DNA from: Agelas oroides
Taxonomy: Eukaryota > Porifera > Demospongiae > Agelasida > Agelasidae
NCBI GenBank assembly: GCA_949130485.1
Contig: OX422187.1
Coordinates: forward strand, 6,220,205-6,284,204
Direction of reading: 5' to 3'
Length of the DNA stretch: 64,000 nucleotides
In this document: one piece after another, positions 1 to 9,738 of the stretch
Position numbering within the stretch: position 1 is the first letter of the stretch
Layout of the letters: the number at the start of each line of letters is the position of its first letter
Notes under the pieces: generated by a model
What the model was told of the DNA's origin: nothing
Seen by the model: only the letters and a program-made list of their open reading frames with translations
The model's database searches: none
Translations under genes and position numbers: made by a program

Positions 1-973
1 ACATATTTTGCAGCATTTTGCCAAGTGTATTCCTCCCTATCGAAACAGAGGTGAACCATGGTGCAGATGGACCAGCAGGGACCTTAGGAAGAGGACGTAC
101 ATAAAAAACGTCTTGTTCAATAGCTTTATCTGGAACCTTAGAAATATACAAATGCAAAAGGTAAGTGTGACAACGATCACCAGCACGGAGATCTTGGAAT
201 TGCTCGACGACTTTGTTTTCAATATCTAGCTGGTTAAATCCTCCGCATCTGTTCTTAGAACGATTCTCGGTGTAGGTGAAACGAAGCAACCCATCACTAG
301 TAAAATCCCTGGTCAACTGTGAGAATTTCAGCTCACGGTGTTCAGCTCCTCCGCGTAACATGAAGTCCTTTCCATTGTAAAAAAACACCGCATTTAGCAG
401 ACCTTTAGGAGTCTCAACAGAGAGAACCCCCGTTTGCCACAGCTTTTCTTCGTCCGCTGGAGTCAGAACTTCAGTTGGGCGGCTCTGGGAACCTACTCCG
501 TCAGCACGCAGTTCTTGGAAGTAGTTATCGCAAGTATAGTACAGGCGCTTGAAATCAGGGTCATTGCGATCGAAAATGTTCATAGCACACACTTTCTCCT
601 CCTTCATGTAGCGCTGTAGCCCACACAATAAAAGGTACACCGTTTTTGGCGGGTACGGTTCTCCAGTCTTTTTCCGAGTGGACAAGACATACTTTTCAAG
701 CCAACTTGCTACATCGCTAGCGCTATCAGACAACAGCAAATCATCAGGGCAAGGTTTCTCTGGATGGCGTGTGTTATAGTCACGCTGCCAATCATTGAAG
801 TTATTGACAGCCCAACGAGTGTTGACTTTAGTGTTCTGAGGACAGAACGCCTTTTCGTACTCATCCATTCGCTTTTTAGGGCTGACAAACCTCCCTTGGG
901 CTTCTTTCTTTCTTTTCGGACGAGGCGGTTGAAAGTCATCGTCGCTGTCAATAGCTGTATCAATAGACGCCAT
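1..973 (-). CDS. Crypton-like DUF3504 tyrosine-recombinase family protein, 3' end outside the window
   Basis: A single open frame of 324 codons starts at an ATG at 973-971 (MASIDTAIDSDDDFQPPRPK) and runs off the left edge without a stop. After a basic N-terminus (PRPKRKKE) come stretches typical of the DUF3504 / Crypton-derived family also seen in KIAA1958, QRICH1 and ZMYM proteins: NTRWAVNNFNDWQRD, then PYPPKTVYLLLCGLQRYM, then LRGGAEHRELKFSQL, and near the edge IGRNTLGKMLQNM. The Arg of LRGGAEHR is in the place of the first catalytic Arg of tyrosine recombinases (family knowledge); the catalytic Tyr region would lie beyond the edge. The gene may be a Crypton transposon or a domesticated copy; the visible part cannot tell. 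A duplicated 51-bp block with a CRE-like site lies just upstream. The family call is fairly sure, activity unknown. Confidence 0.8.
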   Translation of the reverse strand, partial: MASIDTAIDSDDDFQPPRPKRKKEAQGRFVSPKKRMDEYEKAFCPQNTKVNTRWAVNNFNDWQRDYNTRHPEKPCPDDLLLSDSASDVASWLEKYVLSTRKKTGEPYPPKTVYLLLCGLQRYMKEEKVCAMNIFDRNDPDFKRLYYTCDNYFQELRADGVGSQSRPTEVLTPADEEKLWQTGVLSVETPKGLLNAVFFYNGKDFMLRGGAEHRELKFSQLTRDFTSDGLLRFTYTENRSKNRCGGFNQLDIENKVVEQFQDLRAGDRCHTYLLHLYISKVPDKAIEQDVFYVRPLPKVPAGPSAPWFTSVSIGRNTLGKMLQNM

Positions 974-991
974 AGCTAGCTCAACTGATAA

Positions 992-1093
992 TTTGGACCA
1001 TTTGACGTCATTGTTACTATGGTAGTTACCAGGAAGTGACGGTTTGGACCATTTGACGTTATTGTTACTATGGTAGTTACCAGGAAGTGACGG
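992..1093. repeat. 51-bp tandem duplication upstream of the Crypton-like gene
   Basis: Two almost identical 51-bp units (992-1042 and 1043-1093) lie about 20 bp upstream of the ATG at 973. The unit next to the gene contains the perfect CRE/ATF palindrome TGACGTCA (1003-1010); the other has TGACGTTA at the same place. The position suggests promoter sequence, which is an inference. Confidence 0.75.
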
Positions 1094-1102
1094 TGACACA
1101 AT

Positions 1103-1227
1103 ATAGTTATATCATGGGTGCATGCTCGGGATGTATCAGGTTTAAAGCGCTCAGCCCTCGGGGGCTTCGCGCCCTCGGGCTTCGCGCTTTAAACCTGATA
1201 CATCCCTCGCACCCATGATATAACTAT
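1103..1227. repeat. GC-loop hairpin MITE or snapback element
   Basis: The left arm starts ATAGTTATATCATGGGTGC and the right arm ends with its reverse complement. The arms extend about 45 bp each with few mismatches and end in GTTTAAAGCGC / GCGCTTTAAAC. The loop is GC-rich (CCCTCGGG, CTTCGCGC). It has no coding capacity and no clear target duplication. Confidence 0.75.
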
Positions 1228-1911
1228 TACGTAAACATCATCACTCAAAAGTTGTTAGTAGAAATGTAAAATTATACTGTTTTGATTAAAGATCTAGCAG
1301 TCTAATTGGTTCTTACATGTACCAAATTCTGGGGATAAGCTCACTGACTTGTTTCGATGGCAGGGGGTGTGTGCAATCTGGGCACAAAACTACACAGACA
1401 CAATGTGGCCTCACTCTCTGCATTAACGGCCGTCCTTTTCTCAGAATTTGCAGTCTTTTTGGTCTTGGAAAGTTTTCCACACCTATAAGATGGCTTTGTA
1501 GTAGAGTGATTGATGATAGTCTCCCTCTCCGTTAGGAATTTCCGTTCCGTACTTTCTCCAGTTGGAGATCAGTAGCCTATCATAGACTGTTCTCATTGCA
1601 TAAGCCACAAACGACACTCCTGTAGTTCCTCATGAAGGCGTTTACAGTGTGTTATTATCCTTCAGAATTCAACCTGAAATACCCACCCACCGCTTTTGTG
1701 TGCTGATGAAAGTCGAATTGTTCCAGTAGTTTTAGTGTAAACATTTGTTCCGTGGGTGAACATTGGTCATCAATACTGTAGAGTTACGTAAAATTTCTAA
1801 CTTTTCTCCCTCTGTGATGGGAAAAGAGAGTGTAGGGAGTACACTCTTTCGCCCCATCTGTAAAGTGGGGAGAAAGAGTAGGGGGTACAGATGGGGAGAA
1901 ACAGTACACTA
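1228..1911. other. Gap without a recognisable gene
   Basis: No coding frame with recognisable similarity is seen. Positions 1850-1905 hold a short local repeat around GGGGAGAAAGAGTA / GGGGAGAAACAGTA. The stretch ends at the left terminus of the hAT element. Confidence 0.5.
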
Positions 1912-2084
1912 TAGCCCTGAGCCTAATGTGCAATTTTTTTTTGCCTATTCTATTCTGCAATTCAGTTCTTCCTATTATTTCCCCAAATGTACCGAATATT
2001 CCTTTAAAATGTGTCAAAATTCTTTTTTCAAATCCAACGTTCATAATGTCATAAACATGCATTTAATTAAAGTTTTAATCTTAG

Positions 2085-2505
2085 CTACCATTGCATAAGG
2101 GAAGCTTCTAGGTAATCTTGCAAAGAAGAGTCTTGTTGCTCGTCAAGGGATGTATTCAGTATCGAGAACACTCGTTCAGAAGCAGCAGAGGATGGTTGCA
2201 CAAGCAAGGCTTTAGCAGCTGCCATGGCCCAATTGGGTATAGCTGGAGCATTCTGCTTCCACCATTTCAGTGGACAGAAGTCCTGATCTGTGTCAGCACA
2301 CTTAGACAGATAGACTGGGAGCTCTTCCTTTAACGGCTTAATATGCTCCTCAGTGAAGAAAGGAAAAGCACATAGGCAGTCAATGAAGATGTGGGTTGCA
2401 TGCTATGTACTTTCTGGGGAGAAAAAAGGCGGGCAGCCAATATTGCTAAAGCATCCTTTAAAGTTGTATCTACTTTCTCTTGAAAGTAATCAAGGCCTGG
2501 TTGAA
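2085..2505 (-). pseudogene. hAT transposase, C-terminal half with dimerisation domain
   Basis: Reading leftward from 2505 the frame gives CIQPGLDYFQEKVDTTLKDA. After one frameshift near 2395 it continues EELPVYLSKCADTDQ, LKWWKQNAPAIPNWAMAAAK, QPSSAASERVFSILN, ending QDYLEASLMQW and TAG at 2085. The SSAASERVFS block is the hallmark of the hAT C-terminal dimerisation domain (family knowledge). If the insertion is removed with one TA, the frame joins the N-terminal half at 18610 without a break (RYAQGC + IQPGLDYF). That shows both halves were one gene. Broken by the insertion and at least one frameshift. Confidence 0.85.
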
Positions 2506-2589
2506 TACAGTAGGCACCAATAAAACGTTTACGTTCCGTTTTCGTTCTACGGTCGTTCTACGGTGTGAACCGTTCCCTCACAAAAATCT

Positions 2590-2880
2590 TTAGCTGCAGT
2601 ACGCAAGTGGCATATATGTTGCTATCAGTGCAGCATATGTGCAGGTTGTTTATATGTGCAGTATAAGAGTGAACTGCACACATCCTTACTGCACACGTGC
2701 TGCATACATTTTGGCTGCATGGGTGTGAGTCACAACTATGCTACACAGAAGTGCTATGCATGCATTCAATTGCATGTGTGCCACTCGTAATTAGTGGACA
2801 TGTGTGTGTTTTAAACAGATTTCACGTATATGCACTCTGTATGCATGTGCACTTGTACAAATGCTGCACACAAGTAAATT
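2590..2880. repeat. Left sub-terminal repeat region of the CACTA-like element
   Basis: This segment is dense in degenerate copies of TGCACACATG / CATGTGCA, such as ACTGCACACATCC, TGCATGGGTGTGAG and ATGCATGTGCACTTG. The same motif class fills 9160-9486 and 17973-18060 next to the other end. Sub-terminal arrays are typical transposase-binding regions of CACTA elements (family knowledge). Confidence 0.6.
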
Positions 2881-3187
2881 GACCATGATTATAGCATGCA
2901 TGCATGATATTTAACTTTGCAAATTATGGAACCACTACCCAGGTAAAACACAAGAATGTTGCTCATATCTCTCCTGTTACCTAGGTATAATGGGTTATAC
3001 AATAGTTATACCTCTCCCTGGAGGATAGTCTTGCATATTGGTGTCGGATTACTACAACTACTGAATTCTTTGCTTTGCGGAATTTATGTTGAACATTATT
3101 AATACAAAGTATGTATGTATATTTGTTTACGCTAGCTCTTACACAGAGGGAGATATAAATATACAGGCAACAGTGAGTGCTATGCTT

Positions 3188-6100
3188 CTAATCCTTCTCA
3201 AATATGTCCACAAACTCACTTATATAATTTCTATCACCCAAATGGATATGAATACACTTATTAATAAGTCCAATAGCCTCTATAACAACCAAGGTAGTAG
3301 TGCGCTCCACAGCATAAAAACCTTCAGTTGGCAATGGAAGGTTACTAAAAGGTGTAGAGCACTGTAGAAGTGTAATGAAAGCGCATAACCTTGAAGCTCC
3401 AGAATCGTCTCTAAGTTTAGCAAAGTGCTCAATTTGTCCAAAGTAATGACTTTGGCTGGAATGACCACTAAACTTGACAGTGCAGTTGTGCCGCTTCTGA
3501 GATTCTTGCCAGGAAAGGCTTGTGATACCATTCATCCGAATACGAGTGAAGCGGCATATACATTGTTGATCACTATCTAAAGGTAATCCCTCAGCCACAG
3601 CCCTTTGTATTGCTGACAGCTCTTCACTTTCTAGTTGACATGACTCCTCCACCTTCCCAAGTATTGTTGGTTTAGTAGATCCGGATTGAAATGTCCTGAT
3701 GACCTTCTTAAGAAATTCTGGTTCATTAGGGACAGCTGGCAGTTTGTCAGGTGAGGGGAATGCTTGAATCATAGAAAACGTCCGGACGCACTGCAATACA
3801 ATGCCTTTTTGTTCCGTGCACATGCCTCAGAAGTAATCCATTTAACCCTTCGAAAAAAAAGCATGAATATGCCCACAAGGGTCCAAGTTCCCTTACTGTT
3901 GTTGCTAAGTGAAGCAGTCCATGTATGTTGACTGTCATCTCCTTATCACCGTATAGTTGAGCAAATCTCTTACAAAAAAGGTTTAACAAATTCTCTGACT
4001 CAAGTATATCTTTTGGGGTGATGGAATCTGCTACAAGCTTTCGCATGGAGACCACTAACAAAGTGAAATGTTGAAAGTTTAATCAGGTAAAATACCTTGG
4101 AGAACAGGCAAGGAGTAATAAAGAAGGAATGACCTGTATTCTGAAGCTTTCCAATGCTTTCGTTCACTTATTGACCTTGGAGCCCTTGAAATCTCAGCTG
4201 GAGGCTTTATGGAGAGAAGCCGACGATCAAGTAAGGAGCTCAGTTGACCAATGTAAAACTTTTGCTTATGATTTACAGGCTCCAACCAAAGTTTGAGCAG
4301 GCGACGCATGACTCCTAGCAGACAACCATGCATGTAATCGATTGCTGTGCCTCTAATAGGGTCAAAGTATCTCAAGCAGCCAAACCAAGATGGTCCAAGT
4401 ACGCCATTTCTGGTGGAGCCTGTTTCTAGGTAGTGCTTGACATCTTCAGCTGTTTGTTGCCTTGACTGCAAAGGCCCAGAGGGACTCTCTGCAACGTAAG
4501 GGTGTATATGGGTGTGTGTGCTCTTGGACCTAGTTTCAAGGTTTTTCCTGGCTGTAAACATTTGGTACATCCCATGAAGCCATTGAACTGGCGAAAGTTC
4601 AGTAACAAGCACTTGGCAGGTAAGTCACATGTACCTGCCAGTAAAATGACCTTGCTGACAAATTTCTGAAGGTTGCCCCATGCCTGTACCACTACACTTT
4701 GTGACTCGAGTTTTGATAAAGTCTTCCACATAGGTTTAAGGAAATGCTGCATGTTTGGTTTTGAATAGCCAAACCAAAGGCCACCTAAAAGGATGTTTTG
4801 TTTTTGCATTCTAAGCTTGTAGGGCAGTTCATTCACAAGTGGATGATTTGAAGACAGGTATGCCATCAGTATTCCAAAGTGAAGAAAGGTTTGCAGGTGA
4901 AGACAGAATTCCACCTGGTTTGGAGTGTTCTTTATAAAGCTGCCCATCATATATATCTTCAATATGCCTTTCTGAAATTTTCGTTCGATTGAATCGGTGT
5001 TGTATTTGGGAATAAAAATATGGCCTTTTGAAGAGAGTCTGTATTTGTTGCTCCAATGGAAGTTCCAGAAAGTATGGGATATTCTGTTTTCGGGGAAATG
5101 TGCGTTGACAGAAAGGGTTTGAGCAATTCATACCGGATGATTGATCCAGTGGTGCTTCACAAGTGGAACAGTAGTAATGACGAATGACCTCTGCCTTTGT
5201 AATTCGAAGATGCTTGTAGAATTTGTATACAGAAGGTGGGACAAGGTTGGGTTGCAAGAGAAGACAGTTAAGAAGAGAGAGCAGGTCAGCTAATGCTTCA
5301 TTAGTCAGATTGTGGTTCAGAACAAAGGCAAGTATTAGAAGAAGTGCAGCGTACATTGTGACTGGTGCACCAGGGTATAGGGGAGACTCAAGATCTACCA
5401 GGGACTGTATACTCTGATCTATGACAGGGGCTTCCATCGTCATCATGCGTGGTTGCAAGTTAGGCAGGTCTGGATTCAAAGAAACTGAGGGTGGAATGAT
5501 AGAAGGCTCAGAGGTAGAGGGGTCCAAAGGTTCAGAGGTAGAGGGGTCCAAAGGTTCAGAGGAAGAGGGGTCCAAAGGTTCAGAGGAAGAGGGGTCCAAA
5601 GGTTCAGAGGAAGAGGGGTCCAATAGATCGGAAGGAGAGGGTCAAAAAATTCAGAGGGACAGGGGTCCAAACGTTCAGACGGAGAGAGGTCCAAACATTC
5701 AGACGGAGAGAGGTCCAAACATTCAGACGGAGAGAGGTCCAAACATTCAGACGGAGAGAGGTCCAAACATTCAGACGGATAGAGGTCCAAACATTCAGAC
5801 GGATAGAGGTCCAAACATTCAGACGGAGAGAGGTCCAAACATTCAGACGGATAGAGGTCCAAACATTCAGACGGAGAGAGGTCCAAACATTCAGACGGAG
5901 AGAGGTCCAAACATTCAGATGGAGAGAGGTCCAAACATTCAGACGGAGAGAGGTCCAAACATTCAGACGGAGAGAGGTCCAAACATTCAGACGGAGAGAG
6001 GTCCAAACATTCAGACGGAGAGAGGTCCAAAGGTCTAGACGGAGAGAGGTGCAAACGTTCGGACGGAGAGAAATCAAGAGGTTCAGTGGGGGAGAGGTCC

Positions 6101-6297
6101 AGATGCTGGGAGGGAGAAAGTTCCGTGGAAATAGTGTCGGAATAAGAGGTGTCCAAACATTCAGGGAAAGGCGTAAATACCTCCACACTATCCACTTCGT
6201 TATCAGTGTGCTTGGGTTCAGCCTGTTGCTGTCCAGGTAAGCTCTCCAGTGCGTTATCATCTTTGCATGCTAACGGAGTACAGAAATATGCAATCAT
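3188..6297 (-). pseudogene. CACTA/EnSpm-like (tnp2-type) transposase, decayed
   Basis: Conserved blocks run right to left: HLRITKAEVIRHYYCSTCEA with a CxxC/CxNxxC zinc ribbon; TDGIPVFKSS; NELPYKLRMQKQNILLGGLW FGYSKPNM; GTCDLPAKCLLLNFRQFNG with CTKCLQPG; GPSWFGCLRYFDPIRG; AIDYMHGCLLGVMRRLLKLW; HWKASEYRSFLLYYSLPVLQ; GPLWAYSCFFFEGLNG. This order and the D/DYMH motifs match animal tnp2-type CACTA transposases. The N-terminal part is a Ser/Pro/Leu/Asp 8-residue repeat encoded by the minisatellite at 5500-6080. The frame changes about five times (near 5640, 4840, 4545, 4080, 3815), so the gene is dead unless some shifts hide tiny introns. It faces away from the BEN gene, probably sharing the 7391-7569 promoter region. 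Confidence 0.85.
5495..6080. repeat. 24-bp coding minisatellite
   Basis: About 24 units of 24 bp lie head to tail in two blocks. The first (about 5495-5640) has units like GAGGGGTCCAAAGGTTCAGA. The second (about 5650-6060) has units like AGAGGTCCAAACATTCAGAC. Because 24 is divisible by three, the array stays open in several frames on both strands. On the minus strand it encodes the (LDLSPSEC)n N-terminus of the transposase. Confidence 0.9.
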
Positions 6298-7095
6298 TAT
6301 ATCTATTCATGACAGTGAAGAGTCGAGAGAACCGCAAGGTCTGTATAATTATACAATTTATATTTAGGCCAAATGACCTTTCAACGAAAGTTAGTAGGTA
6401 TGTTAGTAATTCAAGTCTCACTGCAAAACATACACTAACAGCTTCAAACAAGTCATTCCCTCTACAATTGACAATATGCAAGACTTTCTTTTGATCTGCA
6501 GGCTCTAATTTTGTGAGCATGCACACTTATAATTATTCTTGTATAGACATTTTCACCATGCAGATTAATGTAAGTGTAGTACAGTTACTATTTTAGAGTA
6601 ACGTCTGCCAAAATTTGGGTCAAGCAACCTAAACAAGATTGTTTAGCCTCAGTTTTTCCAAACTATAGGTGTTCACACTGACTGCATTTACTGCGTAAAC
6701 CTCAGCCATGAATTTGTACATAATAAAAATTAAATGTGGAAATGAGGGAAATTTCAAAGACCTTCTGGTACACTCCACTGGTCACAGCATGGACATAAAC
6801 ATGTAAAAAAGACCAAGTTGCAGGGCGCAAAAGTGGGGCTTGGAATTGTCTGTTAAATGCCTACCTAAAAATGCAATTACAGTGTGCTTTATTAACCATC
6901 GCGGACACTTGAGCGGGCACTGTTTTGCCCTACGCCACGGCAAAAGCCCACAAGTATTAGTCTTGCGTAGACGGCGAGGCGATAGTCTCGCTATACGAGA
7001 CTACACAAGTACAAGTAAAACTCGTGCCGGCGAATGTTTAGCTACGCGAGACTACCCAACCAGCAAAACACTAAGCGACCAGTAGGTAGTCTCAG

Positions 7096-7167
7096 ACCCT
7101 CAGTAGCAGCATAGATAGTGTAGCCCTATGCAGGGGCTACACTATCTATGCTGCTTACTGAGGGTCC
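7096..7167. repeat. Near-perfect short hairpin
   Basis: The arm GACCCTCAGTAGCAGCATAG (7096) and its inverse CTATGCTGCTTACTGAGGGT surround the core GTGTAGCCC-TATGCA-GGGGCTACAC. The flanks contain several AGTCTCGC / GCGAGACTA pieces (6960-7080) that resemble Academ termini, so the area is probably a graveyard of small elements. Confidence 0.7.
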
Positions 7168-7253
7168 TATCTATGGTAGCAGTGAAGGTCTGAGCGCGAA
7201 AATAAGTGATTATTTGTGTTACTAAGTAATGAGTAGTATTACTACTGCACGTA

Positions 7254-7390
7254 CCTGGATCTTCGTGCGGAAGGTCACAAATTCTCAGTCGTTGCTTCGT
7301 TGCATGTGGAATAGTTGCCAGCGGGTCGAAATCCATTAAAAACCGTCCATAGCGTCCACGTTTCTTCGGCCTATCGTTTTTACACTCCAT
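7254..7390 (-). CDS. Candidate first coding exon, perhaps of the CACTA-like transposase
   Basis: An ATG at 7390 opens MECKNDRPKKRGRYGRFLMD, running to LRICDLPHEDPG and then the strong donor GTACGT at 7253. It points at the transposase blocks that begin about 1 kb downstream and lies 179 bp from the divergent BEN gene. The basic KKRGRYGRFL start resembles N-termini of animal tnp2-type proteins as I remember them. I could not find an unambiguous acceptor for the next exon (6240-6300 is the likely area). Confidence 0.45.
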
Positions 7391-7569
7391 GACTGTACAA
7401 TATTCTGTGCACAGAAGAATGAAGCTGGTGGGCCTGGGAATAACGCGCGCTAGCGCTGAGTATAAGCTAGTACGTACATGATCTGACATCACAGATCACG
7501 CCACAAATGCACGGGCAAGATGTTTTTGCAGCTGTCTTTTTTTCAGTTCAGTTGGAAAAAAGCGCAAAA
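7391..7569. promoter_or_regulatory. Probable divergent promoter region
   Basis: This 179-bp gap separates two ATGs pointing in opposite directions (7390 minus, 7570 plus) inside the CACTA-like element. No TATA box is obvious. The role is inferred only from layout. Confidence 0.35.
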
Positions 7570-9118
7570 ATGGTAGAACCTACCTACTTTCTCCTTCGGT
7601 GGAGCGTTGACGGTTCGCTTAGTGTCTCCACAGCTAACGCAATTCAATCGGGCGAAAAGGTTGTGGGTGGAGAAGTTACCGCCCTCTACCAGCGGAAACT
7701 GTATGACGCTACGATTGTAGCGCATGGTAAGTTTTTAGGCTTCATAATTGTAGATCTGACCACAAAATATGTCGAGCCTCTTAAAATAATTTGTTCAGCC
7801 ACTTAGAACACTCTTAAAAATCTGTTTTGGGCATCTTGATACTTGTACAGCCTCTGAAGCAAAATTTTTTGCCTCTAGTTTATAACATATCTAATTTTGT
7901 GCACATCCTAGAAATCTAATAGGTAAACCGCTTAAGGTACTTGTTGTGTACTTAACTTATATAGTATCACTTACCATCTAGGTAATGACAAAAACAGCCT
8001 GCAGAAAGAGGCTTACTCTCTTCTAAATTCAGAGAGGGGCCAGCGCAAGCGGGCAGCGGCAAGCACCTCCAACGATACCACATTGGCAAATGAAAAGAAA
8101 AAGAGGCAGAAGGACAATGCAAAACAAAAAGAGAGCAAATTGCAAACTACCAAGTCTCTCGAAGAAGAAATTGCTCAAGCAATTAGAATGGGGTATGATG
8201 ACAGTCTATTTGATGACCTAACGCCATTACCATCACCACAGCCGTCCTTACCAGTGCCACCACAGCCGCCCTTACCAGTGCCATCACAGCCATCTTTTCC
8301 ACCAACATTCTTTCCACCACCATCACAAACATCCTTGCCAGCAACATCACAGCCATCTTTGCCAACACTATCACAGCCATCCTTGCCAGCGCCATCACAG
8401 CAATCTTTGCCACCACCATCGCAGCCATCCTTGCCAGCGCTATCACAGCCATTTCAACCACCATTGCACCCATCTTTGCCAACATCATCACAGCCATCCT
8501 TTCCAGTGCCACAACACTTGTACTCTCCTCCATGGGGCACACAGTATGCCTCATCACAGGAGTTTGGGCCACTTATACAAGGACTGACAAAGACCATCGA
8601 AGCACTAGCGGAAAGGATTGGCAAGCTCGAAAGGCAGGAGAGCAATTCTTTGGGGGCGTCACAAGGTACTTCCGTAATTTTTCTCTTTTACATATTATAA
8701 TTATGACAATAAAATTTGTTCTATCAAATTAGATCTCTACCACATTGGAGGGCCACTTTACATCACACAGGGCCAGTATGGCACCATCAAGTGCTTGGCT
8801 TCCACCCAGAGGTGGACTTATACACTTCGGAAGCTGTTGGTGATGGTGTACAGTGATGATGTACTCAGTGACAAGTGCGCTGTTGGCAAGAAGGGAGCAA
8901 AGCACCAGCCCATTGATAATGAAGAGCTGGGCATTCTGAAAGGTATACTATGTTTATGGTTACACACTTTATGGAAGTGTCATTATCATAAGTTTCATCG
9001 CTATTTTGCAGGGTTTCTTCAAAGCCTGTATACTTCAGAGAAAGTATGCAGTGCAGAGGTCAACACAATTGTCAATAGCGCCTGCTGTGGTGCACGACGC
9101 AGGAAGAACAGTGTTTGA
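7570..9118 (+). CDS. BEN-domain protein carried by the CACTA-like element (four exons)
   Basis: Exons: 7570-7726, 7982-8665, about 8734-8942, 9012-9118, all with GT-AG borders. Exon 1 gives a 52-residue module (MVEPTYFLLRWSVDGSLS to LYDATIVAHG). Exon 2 has a Lys-rich stretch (NEKKKRQKDNAKQKESK), a charged helix (SLEEEIAQAIRMG), a low-complexity Pro/Ser/Leu run (8220-8520) and a helix ending AERIGKLERQE. Exons 3-4 encode a BEN-like domain: LRKLLVMVYSDDVLSDKCAV, DNEELGILKGFLQSLYTSEK, NTIVNSACCGARRRKNSV, then TGA. BEN domains bind DNA or chromatin proteins (family knowledge). The phase at the start of exon 3 does not close cleanly by eye, so there may be a 1-nt shift or another acceptor. It probably regulates or assists the element, which is an inference. 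Confidence 0.75.
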
Positions 9119-9159
9119 GATGTGATATATTGCATTCATGTAAATATTTGTATTGTGTG

Positions 9160-9486
9160 TAATACGTGTGCTGGATGTATCTATCTTGATTGCTGAACAA
9201 GTGCATGATGCATGTAACTGGAATATACTGAGCATGTGTGTAGCATGTGTGTAGGACATTTCAACTGATATGAGCCTGCTATGTGCAGCTCACATCTTAT
9301 GCTCACATGTAGCACAAGAGCCACATGCGAACAAAATTAAGTGGCCACAGCAAGCTACATGTATGCAACATGCACACATCTGCTTACATCCTGCGCACAT
9401 AACGCACACAATTTTGATGCGTCATGTTTATCACCATGTTGCGCACATTATGCGCACATGCCCAAATTTTAGTTTGCTGCATATAT
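9160..9486. repeat. Right sub-terminal repeat region of the CACTA-like element
   Basis: Repeated GCACACAT / GCGCACAT / ACATGCA motifs (for example ACATGCACACATCTGC and CCTGCGCACATAACGCACAC) continue across the Academ insertion into 17973-18060. This confirms that the Academ element landed inside this array. Confidence 0.65.
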
Positions 9487-9495
9487 AGTGCACAC
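9487..9495. repeat. 9-bp target-site duplication, Academ-1 left copy
   Basis: AGTGCACAC here is repeated exactly at 17973-17981, directly outside the right terminal repeat. Confidence 0.95.
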
Positions 9496-9738
9496 TAGCC
9501 TCGTACCCCGGCCGTTAATTAGGAAAAACGGCCTGGCAACTTACCCGAGTTCAAACTGTTGACTTCCGCTGCACTGGGGTTAGCAGTACCAATCAGATTT
9601 CAGAACGCTTCACGTGACAGTTGCAGAATTTCAATTGCGTCATAACACTATTTTAACCCCCACGCCCATCAATCGCGTTTTCCCGGACGATTGCGCGCGA
9701 TCGACACCGATGTACCGAGGTTTAATACGAGCTGAACG

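Noticed and set aside
5421-6260. Plus-strand RGPNIQTE repeat protein and a second minus-strand WTSLRLNV repeat protein
   Set aside because: Both are other-frame readings of the 24-bp minisatellite within the CACTA-like transposase N-terminus.
8183-8572. Minus-strand Ala/Val/Met-rich frame
   Set aside because: Shadow of the Pro/Ser-rich stretch of the BEN gene exon 2.
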